A stretch of DNA of 58,371 nt from Candidatus Omnitrophota bacterium (GTDB lineage Bacteria; Omnitrophota; Gorgyraeia; Gygaellales; Profunditerraquicolaceae). Below are positions 1 through 6,877 of this stretch, in pieces (within the stretch, counting starts at the first letter, position 1; the number at the start of each line of letters is the position of its first letter). The position numbers and the translations under genes were made by a program. The stretch lies in NCBI GenBank assembly GCA_023229385.1, contig JALNZI010000007.1, forward strand, positions 1 to 58,371, in the 5' to 3' direction. Below the pieces are notes generated by a model that was not told the DNA's origin, ran no database searches, and saw only the letters and a list, made by a program, of their open reading frames with translations.

Positions 1-127
1 CTTCCGTTCTGGAAGCCCTTGTCAGTCGTTCGAGCGTATGAATTAACATTGACGCTTCGGTCTTGTCCTCGTAAGGATATTAACCGAAATTCGGGTTGTG
101 CATTAGAAAGTTCCTTTTCTAATGGGC
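1..127. repeat. Terminal overlap, identical to 58245-58371
   Basis: The first 127 bases equal the last 127 exactly. The same 127 bases occur a third time at 57899-58025. The length matches a common assembler k-mer overlap, so the contig is best read as a closed circle of 58,244 bp. The repeat itself is part of a group I intron on the minus strand, not a viral terminal repeat or att site. Confidence 0.85.
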
Positions 128-143
128 ACGAGGTTAAACCTCT
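1..143 (-). ncRNA. Group I intron 1, 5' part (continues at 58244-58192)
   Basis: On the minus strand the intron starts after exon base 144 and runs to base 1, then across the circle junction to 58192, 196 nt in all. P1 pairs exon GGU with intron GCC, with a U-G wobble at the splice site. P2 is the CATTAGAAA/TTTCTAATG hairpin. An inner domain follows, with TTCGGTT pairing GACCGAA around the TCCT-TACG-AGGA hairpin and a GCGU/ACGC stem. P7 is GACTG/CAGTC, P8 is CTTCC-AGAAC-GGAAG and P9 is CTTTGG/CCAAAG. The AAGGATATACAGTCTGG segment resembles the S element of phage group I introns such as T4 td. The intron ends in TCG, giving a 3' terminal G. I cannot resolve P3 beyond a possible CCC/GGG pairing. 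No endonuclease is encoded inside it. Confidence 0.88.
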
Positions 144-188
144 ACCAACTAATATCACGATAAATCCACCTATAATATTTCCTAACAT
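144..188 (-). CDS. Exon 1 of intron-split membrane protein (capsid-like)
   Basis: This 45-nt exon encodes MLGNIIGGFIVILVG and ends in GGT, as a group I 5' exon should (final U). It joins in phase 0 to exon 2 at 58191-58042 across the circle junction, then to exon 3 at 57839-57816. The spliced protein has 72 residues: a hydrophobic helix at about 4-20, a polar turn containing TAQADGNITGATD, and a second helix at about 39-62. This resembles pilin-like or spindle-virus coat proteins; the family assignment is inference. A strong late promoter and a GAGGGGGG leader lie upstream, so high expression is likely. Confidence 0.88.
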
Positions 189-200
189 TTTTTATTATTA

Positions 201-208
201 CCCCCCTC
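201..208 (-). promoter_or_regulatory. Purine-rich leader before the intron-split gene
   Basis: On the minus strand GAGGGGGGTAA lies about 13 nt before the ATG at 188. The same GAGGGGGGTAA sits before the 165-residue pilin-like gene at 38007. Only these two genes have it, which suggests shared strong translation signals for abundant virion proteins. Confidence 0.6.
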
Positions 209-252
209 ATACAAAATCTCTTCAAAAACGAGATAATTTATTTAATAAGTTT

Positions 253-272
253 CCTTTTAAATAGTAGAGGTA
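253..272 (-). promoter_or_regulatory. Late-type promoter of the intron-split gene
   Basis: The minus strand reads TACCTCTACTATTTAAAAGG. This is the best match of a motif repeated before structural genes (38060, 38903, 39988, 49466, 52936, 53552, 57047). TTTAAA is the TATA box; the upstream ACCTCTA is element-specific and could be bound by a dedicated factor. It is divergent from the promoter at 298-316. Confidence 0.8.
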
Positions 273-297
273 TATACGAGTAAAGATTATTATACTA

Positions 298-316
298 TAC
301 CTCTAATATATAAATA
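298..316 (+). promoter_or_regulatory. Late-type promoter of the rightward operon
   Basis: TACCTCTAATATATAAATA matches the ACCTCTA plus TATA arrangement seen elsewhere. The TATA box is about 25 nt before the ATG at 336, which implies a leaderless transcript. Confidence 0.75.
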
Positions 317-335
317 AATAATTCTATACTCTATT

Positions 336-464
336 ATGAAGAAACAATATAATGTTACATTAGATAAAGAGGAAGTAGACAAAGCAGAAAAAAATATAGA
401 ATCAACTGGGGGAAAATTATCAACACTACTTAATTCCTTATTAAAAAAGTTTAATCTAAAATGA
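336..464 (+). CDS. Small ribbon-helix-helix-like protein
   Basis: This 42-residue protein begins MKKQYNVTLDKEEVDKAEK, a beta-strand then helix pattern typical of ribbon-helix-helix DNA-binding proteins, followed by a second helix (STLLNSLLKKF). It is first in the rightward operon and overlaps the next gene by 4 bases. A role as autorepressor or partition-site binder is plausible from fold and position only. Confidence 0.6.
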   Translation: MKKQYNVTLDKEEVDKAEKNIESTGGKLSTLLNSLLKKFNLK

Positions 465-586
465 GATGTGATAATTGTGGAACAGAAATGGAGTATAATG
501 AATTAAGAGATTGTTATGATTGTAAATTTTGTGGATATTCAACAGAGTATAACTCCGAAGACGAAAATCCAAAATATATAAGATGA
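461..586 (+). CDS. Zinc-ribbon protein
   Basis: This 41-residue protein has two CxxC pairs (CDNC at 3-6; CKFC further on), the pattern of a single zinc ribbon. It overlaps both neighbours by 4 bases, so translation is coupled. Such ribbons usually bind nucleic acid or protein; no specific function can be assigned. Confidence 0.65.
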   Translation: MRCDNCGTEMEYNELRDCYDCKFCGYSTEYNSEDENPKYIR

Positions 587-879
587 AAGAAAAAATAACT
601 TTTAAACAAATTATAGGTATTGGTTTAATGTTCTTAGTTATTTCTTTTATGATTTATTTTTTATATTTTAATAATGATGTTAAATCTATTAAATATTACT
701 TTATGGATAATTATTCTATTTTAATTGGTTTTTGTTTATTTAGTTTTTTTGTTATTGGATTTGGTGTTGTCTTTTATACTATTGGAGAAATAATAAGAAT
801 TACCTTTGTTGGTAGAAGTAAAAAAGAATTAGAAATAATTAAAGTTAAAAAAGAAATAAATAAAAAATATATAAGATAA
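583..879 (+). CDS. Two-helix membrane protein
   Basis: The 98-residue protein has hydrophobic segments at about 10-28 and 45-70 and a lysine-rich C-terminal tail. It is the third gene of the ATPase operon, overlapping the zinc ribbon and touching the next gene. It could anchor the ATPase at the membrane; family not recognised. Confidence 0.65.
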   Translation: MKEKITFKQIIGIGLMFLVISFMIYFLYFNNDVKSIKYYFMDNYSILIGFCLFSFFVIGFGVVFYTIGEIIRITFVGRSKKELEIIKVKKEINKKYIR

Positions 880-1277
880 TGGAACAAGAAGAAGTTAAGA
901 AGTCAAAGTATAATAGTGCAGTTTCAAAAGAAATTCGTAGAAGTGAAGTTTGGAAAGAAGCTAATACTCATTCTCGTAATGGACAATTTAGAAAATGGAA
1001 TGATGACTTAGATTGCATTTGGAGAGAGCTTTGTGCAGATACAAAAAATAATTTTTATGCTAAGGAAACAGAATTTAAAGAGATTAATCAGAAAATTGCT
1101 AAAATTGGAAATATAATAGATTCTAAACTTGGTTTTTCTCCTATGACTAAAAAAGAAATAGAAGATAGACAAAAACATTATGAACTACTTATGGAAAAAG
1201 ATGTTTGGTTAAGAAAACTTGAAAATGAATTAGGTAAAGGAACTATTCTTGAAGAAGATGATGAGGATTCATTCTAA
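879..1277 (+). CDS. Charged helical protein upstream of the ATPase
   Basis: The 132-residue protein is rich in Lys and Glu with predicted long helices (about 60-125), no membrane segment and an acidic end (EEDDEDSF). Its stop overlaps the start of the ATPase gene by one base, so the two products are probably made together and may interact. Family not recognised. Confidence 0.65.
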   Translation: MEQEEVKKSKYNSAVSKEIRRSEVWKEANTHSRNGQFRKWNDDLDCIWRELCADTKNNFYAKETEFKEINQKIAKIGNIIDSKLGFSPMTKKEIEDRQKHYELLMEKDVWLRKLENELGKGTILEEDDEDSF

Positions 1278-2425
1278 TGGGTGTTGTAACTATAAATGAT
1301 TCTAAGTATGAGAAACAATATAATAAAAAAATTGAATTTTATTTAGATGATAAACTAAAAAGAAGGACAGATGAAAAGATTAAGTTAGCTTTATCACAAG
1401 AAGACAAAGATTTCTTAGCTATTGTTGATGGAAAGGTTGGAAGTGGTAAATCTACATTCGCAATTCAATGGGCTAAGTATGTAGACCAAAGTTTTTGTCT
1501 TGAAAGAATCTGTTTTACTCCTGAAGAGTTTAGAAATGCTATATTAAAAGCAAAAAAAGGACAAGCAGTTATCTATGATGAAGCATTTACAGGACTTTCT
1601 TCAAGAACAGCACTAACTCAAGTAAATGGTTGTCTTGTTTCTTTGGCTATGCAGGTTAGACAGAAGAATCTTTTTATTATTTTAGTACTCCCTTTAGTTT
1701 TTTTGCTTGATAAGTACTTTGTTATGGATAGAGCTAAGTGTTTAGTTCATGTATCTGAAAATAAGAATGGTAATCGTGGATATTTTAGAATTTATAATGA
1801 AAATAAAATAAAACAACTTATTCTTCTTGGTAAAAATACTTTTTCTTATTCAAAAAGTGTATGGACAAAATTTAGAGGTAGATTTTATGGAAAGTTTGGA
1901 CTTGGTGAGGAATTAAAAAAGAGTTACTTAGAAAAAAAAGAGAAAGCATTAAATGAATCTGGAAAAAATCCTATTTCTTCTGGACAAATCAAATATATGG
2001 AACAAAGAAACCTACTTATCTGGTTATTAAGAAAAGAAAAAGGATTAACTTACCATGAAATAGAAAATTTGCTCTTGGATTATCAAGTTGAGATAAGTTA
2101 TGTTCAAATAAGAAATATTTGTGCTAAGTTTGGAGATGTTGAAGGCGTTTCTAAAAAAAGAATTGAAGAAAAGATAGAAAAAAGAGATAAGATAAAGAAA
2201 AAGGATAACAATCTTAATGAATCTCTTGAAAAAGATGAGAAAGTAAATGAATTAGTTGATATTACTAAAGAAAATAAAGAAAAAGAACAAGAAATTGATT
2301 TAGATTATGATATTCCTATAATAAATGGAGCAGAACAACAAGGAATGAGTAGTTTTGCTGTTAAAAGTGAAGATTATTTGGATGAAAGTGCTTTAAATGA
2401 AGAAGAATCAAACGAAAACGACTAA
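1277..2425 (+). CDS. P-loop ATPase, candidate genome-packaging or assembly motor
   Basis: This 382-residue protein has a Walker A motif, GKVGSGKST (about 53-61), and a Walker B-like AVIYDEA (about 96-102) in a single ATPase core of the kind seen in Zot-like and archaeal virus assembly ATPases. After about residue 235 comes a helical segment (LLIWLLRKEKGLTYHEIE) resembling a helix-turn-helix, then a long acidic tail. It is last in the rightward operon. A packaging or virion-assembly role is inferred from fold and from the lack of any other motor. An alternative is a cytosolic DNA-transfer ATPase. Confidence 0.7.
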   Translation: MGVVTINDSKYEKQYNKKIEFYLDDKLKRRTDEKIKLALSQEDKDFLAIVDGKVGSGKSTFAIQWAKYVDQSFCLERICFTPEEFRNAILKAKKGQAVIYDEAFTGLSSRTALTQVNGCLVSLAMQVRQKNLFIILVLPLVFLLDKYFVMDRAKCLVHVSENKNGNRGYFRIYNENKIKQLILLGKNTFSYSKSVWTKFRGRFYGKFGLGEELKKSYLEKKEKALNESGKNPISSGQIKYMEQRNLLIWLLRKEKGLTYHEIENLLLDYQVEISYVQIRNICAKFGDVEGVSKKRIEEKIEKRDKIKKKDNNLNESLEKDEKVNELVDITKENKEKEQEIDLDYDIPIINGAEQQGMSSFAVKSEDYLDESALNEEESNEND

Positions 2426-2511
2426 TTTTAGTTAAAAAAGCTCTTTTTCTCTCTCTTTTTGTTAAATTAAGATGGTAGACTTAATTTTTAAATGGCTTTT
2501 TGGGAAAAAAG

Positions 2512-2860
2512 AAGGCATTTAAGTGGTTTTTAAAGGGAAAAGTGGGCTTTTTGTTAAATTTTAAGTTTTAATTAATACTATATAATGGTGTAATAAGAAA
2601 ATAAGGGGATTTTTTTCCAAAGGGGGAAGATATTTGAGAGTTTTCAAGGCATTCCCTATTGTTTTTGATGTATCTCCTCGTAAAACTTACCATTTCCTAC
2701 CTATTTCCTCATCTTTTTTTTAAATCTTCTGTAAAAGAGAAGGCATTAACCTATTTTATATAGGCATTAGCACTTCTAGTCAAGACACTTCTACTTAATC
2801 GGTATATCGACTAATAGAAATGAAGGCATTATTCCTCTTGGGGAATTTCAACAAGGCAGT
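2512..2860 (+). repeat. Scattered AAGGCATT motifs
   Basis: GAAGGCATT, TCAAGGCATT and AGGCATTA occur four times, plus the variants TAGGCATT and AAGGCAGT, within 350 bases. The complementary orientation, TAATGCCTTGA, recurs four times around the tRNA gene at 6555-6878. Spacing is irregular, unlike classical iterons. Confidence 0.55.
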
Positions 2861-3319
2861 CCGGAAAAAAATCCTATTTTTAAGTAGTATATAGGTGCTT
2901 AAACTACGTGTTTTTAAGTCCGTTTTTTTCTCTCTTTTTTTTAAGTTTTTTCTTCTTTTAGAATCCTTATTTAATTAAGTAATACTTTAAAGCTATTTTA
3001 TAATATCCTTTTGTATTACTATGGTTTATTTAACCCATATAGGTTTATTTCTTTCTATTAGTTAATACAATTTAATCTGTTCATAGAAAAACCTTTTATT
3101 TCCCCCCTTAAATTATCGCCGTTTTTTTTGTTCAGTATTTAGAGAATTGCTTAAACTCTTTTAACATAAACATTTTAAATTAAGTAATCTTTAAAGAAGA
3201 ATCTTATAAAACTTAAAATCTTTAACCTCTGTTTCTTGTGGAAAATCATTTATAAACCTTTTGTTTTATCTCCTCGTGTTCGTTAAATCTTCCATAGGAA
3301 ACCTAACCATAGAGAAAAT

Positions 3320-3350
3320 AAGAACAATAGAAAGGTTTATAAATACCATT
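3320..3350 (+). promoter_or_regulatory. Probable promoter of the 3441 operon
   Basis: AAAGGTTTATAAATACC is a good archaeal TATA region. The start codon is about 90 nt downstream, so a leader RNA is likely here, unlike the leaderless genes elsewhere. Confidence 0.45.
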
Positions 3351-3440
3351 CCCTATTATAATCTATCCTTGAAAGAGGATTAAAAGAAGCAAACAAGGTT
3401 TAAGGGTTTGCAATTTACTTTAACCTAAACCAAAATACTA

Positions 3441-3698
3441 ATGGGAAAGAATCAAACAACAACAGAACAAGAAGAACAAATAAGAAGAATACAATTAAAC
3501 TTATGTGTAGAGTGTGGTATAAATCCTCAATTAGAAAAAGGAACTTATTTAATATATCCTACTTGTTGCAGAGATTGTGCTTTAAAATTATTAGAAGAAG
3601 ATAAACAAGAAGAAGCAAACGAGAATATAAGTAATATATTAGCAAGACAAAAACAAAAAGAGAATATTCCAAAACTTTTAAAGGAGTTAAGAAAATGA
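3441..3698 (+). CDS. Small cysteine-containing protein
   Basis: This 85-residue protein has CVEC and a later CCRDC cluster, consistent with one zinc-binding site, followed by a charged helix. It heads a run of small genes linked by 4-base overlaps. Function unknown. Confidence 0.6.
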   Translation: MGKNQTTTEQEEQIRRIQLNLCVECGINPQLEKGTYLIYPTCCRDCALKLLEEDKQEEANENISNILARQKQKENIPKLLKELRK

Positions 3699-3835
3699 AA
3701 AAGAAAGAAATTAAATCTATAAGTAAAGAAGAATATATAAGAAGTGGTATAATTTTTTATATAAGTAAGTTAGAGAAAGAAACAGGAACACAGATAATTT
3801 ATGATATTAAAGAAATAAAGGAGTTGAGAAAATGA
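3695..3835 (+). CDS. Small hypothetical protein, 46 residues
   Basis: It starts with ATG overlapping the previous stop (ATGA) and ends overlapping the next start. A short charged protein (MKKKEIKSISKEEYIRSG...). It is supported as a gene by exact coupling on both sides, not by homology. Confidence 0.55.
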   Translation: MKKKEIKSISKEEYIRSGIIFYISKLEKETGTQIIYDIKEIKELRK

Positions 3836-3981
3836 AAAAAATAAAACAAACTAAGGAAGATATAGAAGAAAGAAACAAAGAAATTGAAAAACTTTTAAAA
3901 AAAGGTTTGTGGAGTTGGGAAGATGATAATACAATCAGCTTAGATGGAACAAATATAAATTTAATAGTAGAAGATTTATAA
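3832..3981 (+). CDS. Small hypothetical protein, 49 residues
   Basis: Highly charged N-terminal helix followed by a short strand-rich end. The start overlaps the preceding stop; an AAGGAG-like sequence lies a few bases upstream. Function unknown. Confidence 0.55.
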   Translation: MKKIKQTKEDIEERNKEIEKLLKKGLWSWEDDNTISLDGTNINLIVEDL

Positions 3982-3983
3982 AA

Positions 3984-4148
3984 ATGAAAAAAATAATTAT
4001 ACTAACAAGAATGGAAGATTGCGAAACAACAGAAATAATTAGAGCTTTTTCTAATAAAAGAAATCTAAATAGATATTTAAAAGAAAATAGTATATTTTTA
4101 GACACAAAAGAATTTCCATTATTCACAACAGAGGAGTGTTATTTATAA
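3984..4148 (+). CDS. Small hypothetical protein, 54 residues
   Basis: It starts MKKIIILTRMEDCE, with a beta-strand and helix pattern and one TTEECYL end. The stop TAA overlaps the next ATG by one base. No family recognised. Confidence 0.55.
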   Translation: MKKIIILTRMEDCETTEIIRAFSNKRNLNRYLKENSIFLDTKEFPLFTTEECYL

Positions 4149-4417
4149 TGAAATATTTAAAAAATTCAGATGTATTTAATAATGGAGAAGAAATATCTTC
4201 TTGGCTTATTGATGAAAACGAAGAAGGAGAATTAGAAAGTAATGCTGGACAAGAATTTTTATTTTTATATAGTAAAGAAGTTTATATTTTGAAAACAGAT
4301 TTAGATGATAATTTAAGAAATCCTAATAAAAAAGCAGTTCCTTTAAAAAAAGAAGATATAGAAGATAGTTTTATTTTAGAAGAATTAAAAAAATCAAATG
4401 AGGAGTTTATTTTATAA
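4148..4417 (+). CDS. Small acidic hypothetical protein
   Basis: 89 residues, acidic. I chose the start MKYLKNSDVF because it overlaps the previous stop; an upstream in-frame ATG at 4136 is less likely. It resembles small phage early proteins in composition, but no family is recognised. Confidence 0.55.
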   Translation: MKYLKNSDVFNNGEEISSWLIDENEEGELESNAGQEFLFLYSKEVYILKTDLDDNLRNPNKKAVPLKKEDIEDSFILEELKKSNEEFIL

Positions 4418-4566
4418 TGACAACTGAAACCTGTTTAAATTGTGGTTTAGCATTTGAAGATGTTAATTATATAGAATCTCTTCCTCTGGCTAAAAGAATT
4501 TATTGCGATGATTGTTTAAATAAATTATGGAAAGAGTTTATACTGAAAGGAGGTTTAAAAAAATGA
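4417..4566 (+). CDS. Zinc-finger-like protein, 49 residues
   Basis: It has a CLNCG knuckle near the N-terminus and a CDDC pair about 20 residues later, consistent with one zinc site. It is coupled to both neighbours by overlaps. The AAAGGAGG inside its 3' end serves as ribosome-binding site for the next gene. Confidence 0.55.
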   Translation: MTTETCLNCGLAFEDVNYIESLPLAKRIYCDDCLNKLWKEFILKGGLKK

Positions 4567-5426
4567 AGAAAGCAGAACAAATAATAAAAGATACAAAGCG
4601 AGGAGTTTTAGAACAAATAAAAGATAAATTGTTTAATTGTGATAATGAAGAAATTTATTTCCACGATATAATGAGCGAAGAGATAGATTCACAAACCCCA
4701 CAAGAACGAAGCGTGTGTTTAGAATTAATAGATTTATGTGGAGAACCCAATTTTGATGAAGGAATGATAGACAGAAGTAGTTTAGATAGAACTTTAATCA
4801 CTTCGGCATATTGTTCGATAGAAGATATTTTATTTAATGATGATTTTATTCAATACTTACAAAGTGAACTAAACAACGAAAAGATAAGCAAAATAAAAGC
4901 AAAGAATATAAACGACAAGATAAACGAAGAATTAAAGAAAATGGGTTTAAGATTTAGCAAACCAGATTTTTATGAGGATAACAACACACAGATTTTTATA
5001 AAAACTTCTTTTAGTGTTAATTCTTTAACAAAAGAAGATTTTATAAAATATGGTTTAAAAAGTGAGCAAGTTATAGATTTAAGTGATTCCATTAAAATTT
5101 TAACTTCAAATGTAAAACTAAATCAAAATGCTATTGTAATTGAAGAAAAAAAACGAGATGTAGAAAAAAAGAATTATCTTTTAAGAGTTTATTTAATGGA
5201 TAAATCTAAAGGTTTAGATATAAGGAATTTATTTAAATTAAAATGTATAAGTGCAGAAACAGGTTTTAATTTAAACCCGAGTGCTTATTTAGAGCAGACA
5301 ACTGAACAATACGAACAAGATAAAAACTTTTATAAAAATAAATCTTATTTGAGTTTTTTTAATGATAAAACATCTTTTATAAAACAAATCGTTGATATTT
5401 CAAATAAATTAACAGAAACTTATTAA
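4563..5426 (+). CDS. Phage-type hypothetical protein, 287 residues
   Basis: The start (MKKAEQIIKDTKRG) is fixed by AAAGGAGG about 8 bases upstream. The N-terminal part, with DIMSEEIDSQTP and CSIEDILFNDDF, resembles small conserved proteins in bacterial phages; the C-terminal part is charged and helical. No catalytic motif is seen. It is followed by a hairpin and the next gene. Confidence 0.6.
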   Translation: MKKAEQIIKDTKRGVLEQIKDKLFNCDNEEIYFHDIMSEEIDSQTPQERSVCLELIDLCGEPNFDEGMIDRSSLDRTLITSAYCSIEDILFNDDFIQYLQSELNNEKISKIKAKNINDKINEELKKMGLRFSKPDFYEDNNTQIFIKTSFSVNSLTKEDFIKYGLKSEQVIDLSDSIKILTSNVKLNQNAIVIEEKKRDVEKKNYLLRVYLMDKSKGLDIRNLFKLKCISAETGFNLNPSAYLEQTTEQYEQDKNFYKNKSYLSFFNDKTSFIKQIVDISNKLTETY

Positions 5427-5518
5427 ATTTTTTATCCCTTTAATTTAGAGGGATTCATATTCGCAAAAGTGAATAGTCGCACTTAACGGCTATAAATTGA
5501 AAGGAGAAATAAAACAAA
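5427..5518 (+). promoter_or_regulatory. Hairpin-containing spacer with ribosome-binding site
   Basis: TCCCT-TTAATTTA-GAGGGA can form a stem-loop just after the stop codon, followed by the partial inverted repeat ATTCA/TGAAT. AAAGGAG lies about 10 bases before the ATG at 5519. It may terminate or process the upstream mRNA. Confidence 0.4.
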
Positions 5519-6226
5519 ATGGAAATAATAAAAACAATAAAAACAGAAGAAAAAACTTTAAAAGATTTAAAGTTTAAAGTTATAGATTTAGATATTAAAA
5601 ACGCAGAAGATGACTTTTGTTATTTAGAAGATAATTTAAGAGAATCATTAAAAGAAAAACTACAAGAAAAAGGTTTAAAGTTTTTTGAAGATTTGAAAGT
5701 TTATTATAGTTTATCTTATTGTCAAGGTGATGGTTTTATTTTTAGTGGAACAATAGAAACAAAGAAAGCAAGATTTAATATAAAACACTCTGGGCATTAT
5801 TATCATTATAATTCTAAAGAAATAAATTTGGATTGTTTATTTATAGGAAATAAAGAAGTTTATGACTTTACAGATAAACAACAGGAAAAAGTTAATTTAT
5901 TAGAATCTGAATTTAATGATTTATATGTTTTAATCTGCAAAGAAATGGAAGATTTAGGATATAAAGAAATTGAAGGACAAGAAGAAACAAACGTTTTAAG
6001 AGCTGGTTTTAATAACTTTTTAGAGGAAAATAATATAAATTTGGATTTAAATGATTTATACAATTTTAAATTTTCAGATAAAGAAGAAAAAGGTTTTATA
6101 AAAATCTGTGATTCTGGAAATACAAATATAAATGGTTTATTTATTGAGAATTTTAAACTTAAAATAGCAAATAAAATAAAGGCATTTTCAGATATAACGG
6201 AATATACAGAAATAAACATTATTTAA
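5519..6226 (+). CDS. Conserved phage-type protein with YYSLSYCQGDG motif
   Basis: 235 residues. The segment VYYSLSYCQGDGFIFSGTI (about 61-79) recalls a family common in phages of low-GC bacteria whose function is not known to me. No membrane segment. Its presence suggests gene exchange between archaeal and bacterial viruses or an ancient shared phage family. Confidence 0.6.
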   Translation: MEIIKTIKTEEKTLKDLKFKVIDLDIKNAEDDFCYLEDNLRESLKEKLQEKGLKFFEDLKVYYSLSYCQGDGFIFSGTIETKKARFNIKHSGHYYHYNSKEINLDCLFIGNKEVYDFTDKQQEKVNLLESEFNDLYVLICKEMEDLGYKEIEGQEETNVLRAGFNNFLEENNINLDLNDLYNFKFSDKEEKGFIKICDSGNTNINGLFIENFKLKIANKIKAFSDITEYTEINII

Positions 6227-6239
6227 TTTTTTTTTAAAA

Positions 6240-6307
6240 CTTTTGGGAAAGTGGTAAGAGAGGATAGGAGTAAATTTTACTCTTTTATAATCATACTTTC
6301 CCAAAAG
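6240..6307 (+). other. Long imperfect hairpin after the 5519 gene
   Basis: CTTTTGGGAAAGT at 6240-6252 pairs perfectly with ACTTTCCCAAAAG at 6295-6307. Inside lies the palindrome GAGTAAATTTTACTC. It could be a terminator, an RNA-processing structure or a small structured RNA. Confidence 0.55.
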
Positions 6308-6355
6308 AAACGAGGGGACTTCCAACCCTCTTTTATATTTTATTCTTAATCGTGA

Positions 6356-6390
6356 TTCTTATTAAACATTAATTTTTTCTTTAATAAGAA
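6356..6390. other. 11-bp inverted repeat
   Basis: TTCTTATTAAA at 6356-6366 and TTTAATAAGAA at 6380-6390 are perfect complements around a T-rich loop. It lies between the 6240 hairpin and the tRNA gene. Possible terminator or operator. Confidence 0.45.
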
Positions 6391-6479
6391 TTTTCTTAAT
6401 TATACTTTCCTTTATTTAGTAATACTTTTCTTATTCCTACTTTATCAATATTTATAAATTCCAATACCTTGAAAAATAA

Positions 6480-6552
6480 ATCGGAGTCGTCTAATAGTCG
6501 GACATAAGGTTCATACCCTTAAGATTAGTAGGTGCAAATCCTCTCTCCGATA
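6480..6552 (+). tRNA. tRNA with anticodon CAU
   Basis: A cloverleaf can be drawn. Acceptor ATCGGAG pairs CTCCGAT, the D arm has GTC/GAC, the anticodon stem TAAGG/CCTTA carries loop TTCATAC, and the T arm has GG-TGCAAAT-CC with weak outer pairs. No CCA is encoded. CAU means elongator Met, or Ile2 if the C is modified. TATTTATAAATT about 30 bases upstream could be its TATA box. Confidence 0.8.
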
Positions 6553-6585
6553 TTAAATGCCTTGAGATAATCATTAATGCCTTGA

Positions 6586-6604
6586 TACCTCTATTATTTA
6601 AATT
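6586..6604 (+). promoter_or_regulatory. Late-type promoter of the 6624 gene
   Basis: TACCTCTATTATTTAAAT matches the element's late promoter pattern, with the TATA box about 25 nt before the start codon. Confidence 0.65.
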
Positions 6605-6623
6605 ACTAATGCCTTGATTTTTT

Positions 6624-6869
6624 ATGAGTGATAATTTATACTTCAAAGCAAAGTTAGAAGCAGAGAAAGAAAAGGCGTTCGCACCTATGGGTTTTAAGAA
6701 TCAAAGAAGAAATCTAAGACAATTACCTCAAACTGCAAAAGGACAAGTAAACAAAGATATTGATTCAAGAAGACACGCATTACTTCCGGGAAAGAGAATA
6801 AGTAAAAATGGTAATACATATTGGGAAACCAGAACCTCGAGGTCTGATGCTAAAAATTCAAGTATCTAA
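6624..6869 (+). CDS. Small basic protein with LLPGKRISKNG motif
   Basis: 81 residues, strongly basic. The C-terminal half, RRHALLPGKRISKNGNTYWE followed by TRTSRSD, resembles a short conserved motif I associate with small archaeal and viral proteins of unknown role. It has its own late-type promoter, which suggests a late function such as nucleic-acid packing (inference). Confidence 0.6.
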   Translation: MSDNLYFKAKLEAEKEKAFAPMGFKNQRRNLRQLPQTAKGQVNKDIDSRRHALLPGKRISKNGNTYWETRTSRSDAKNSSI

Positions 6870-6877
6870 TGCCTTGA

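Larger units (their letters stand above)
2426..3440. other. Gene-free 1-kb region, possible replication origin
   Basis: No convincing reading frame is present on either strand. The region is very AT-rich with T-runs, and carries a scattered AAGGCATT motif at about 2512, 2646, 2740 and 2823, with variants at 2761 and 2853. It separates two rightward operons. Its size and motif content would suit an origin or a regulatory or partition site; this is inference. Confidence 0.45.

Noticed and set aside
19..264. Plus-strand frames over the repeat (also 57851-58090)
   Set aside because: They are antisense to the intron and exon 1, and the same peptide appears wherever the intron is copied. No promoter or ribosome site supports them.
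1277..2425. Calling the ATPase a large terminase
   Set aside because: There is only a small single ATPase core with no visible C-terminal nuclease motifs; a Zot-like or archaeal virus assembly ATPase fits better.
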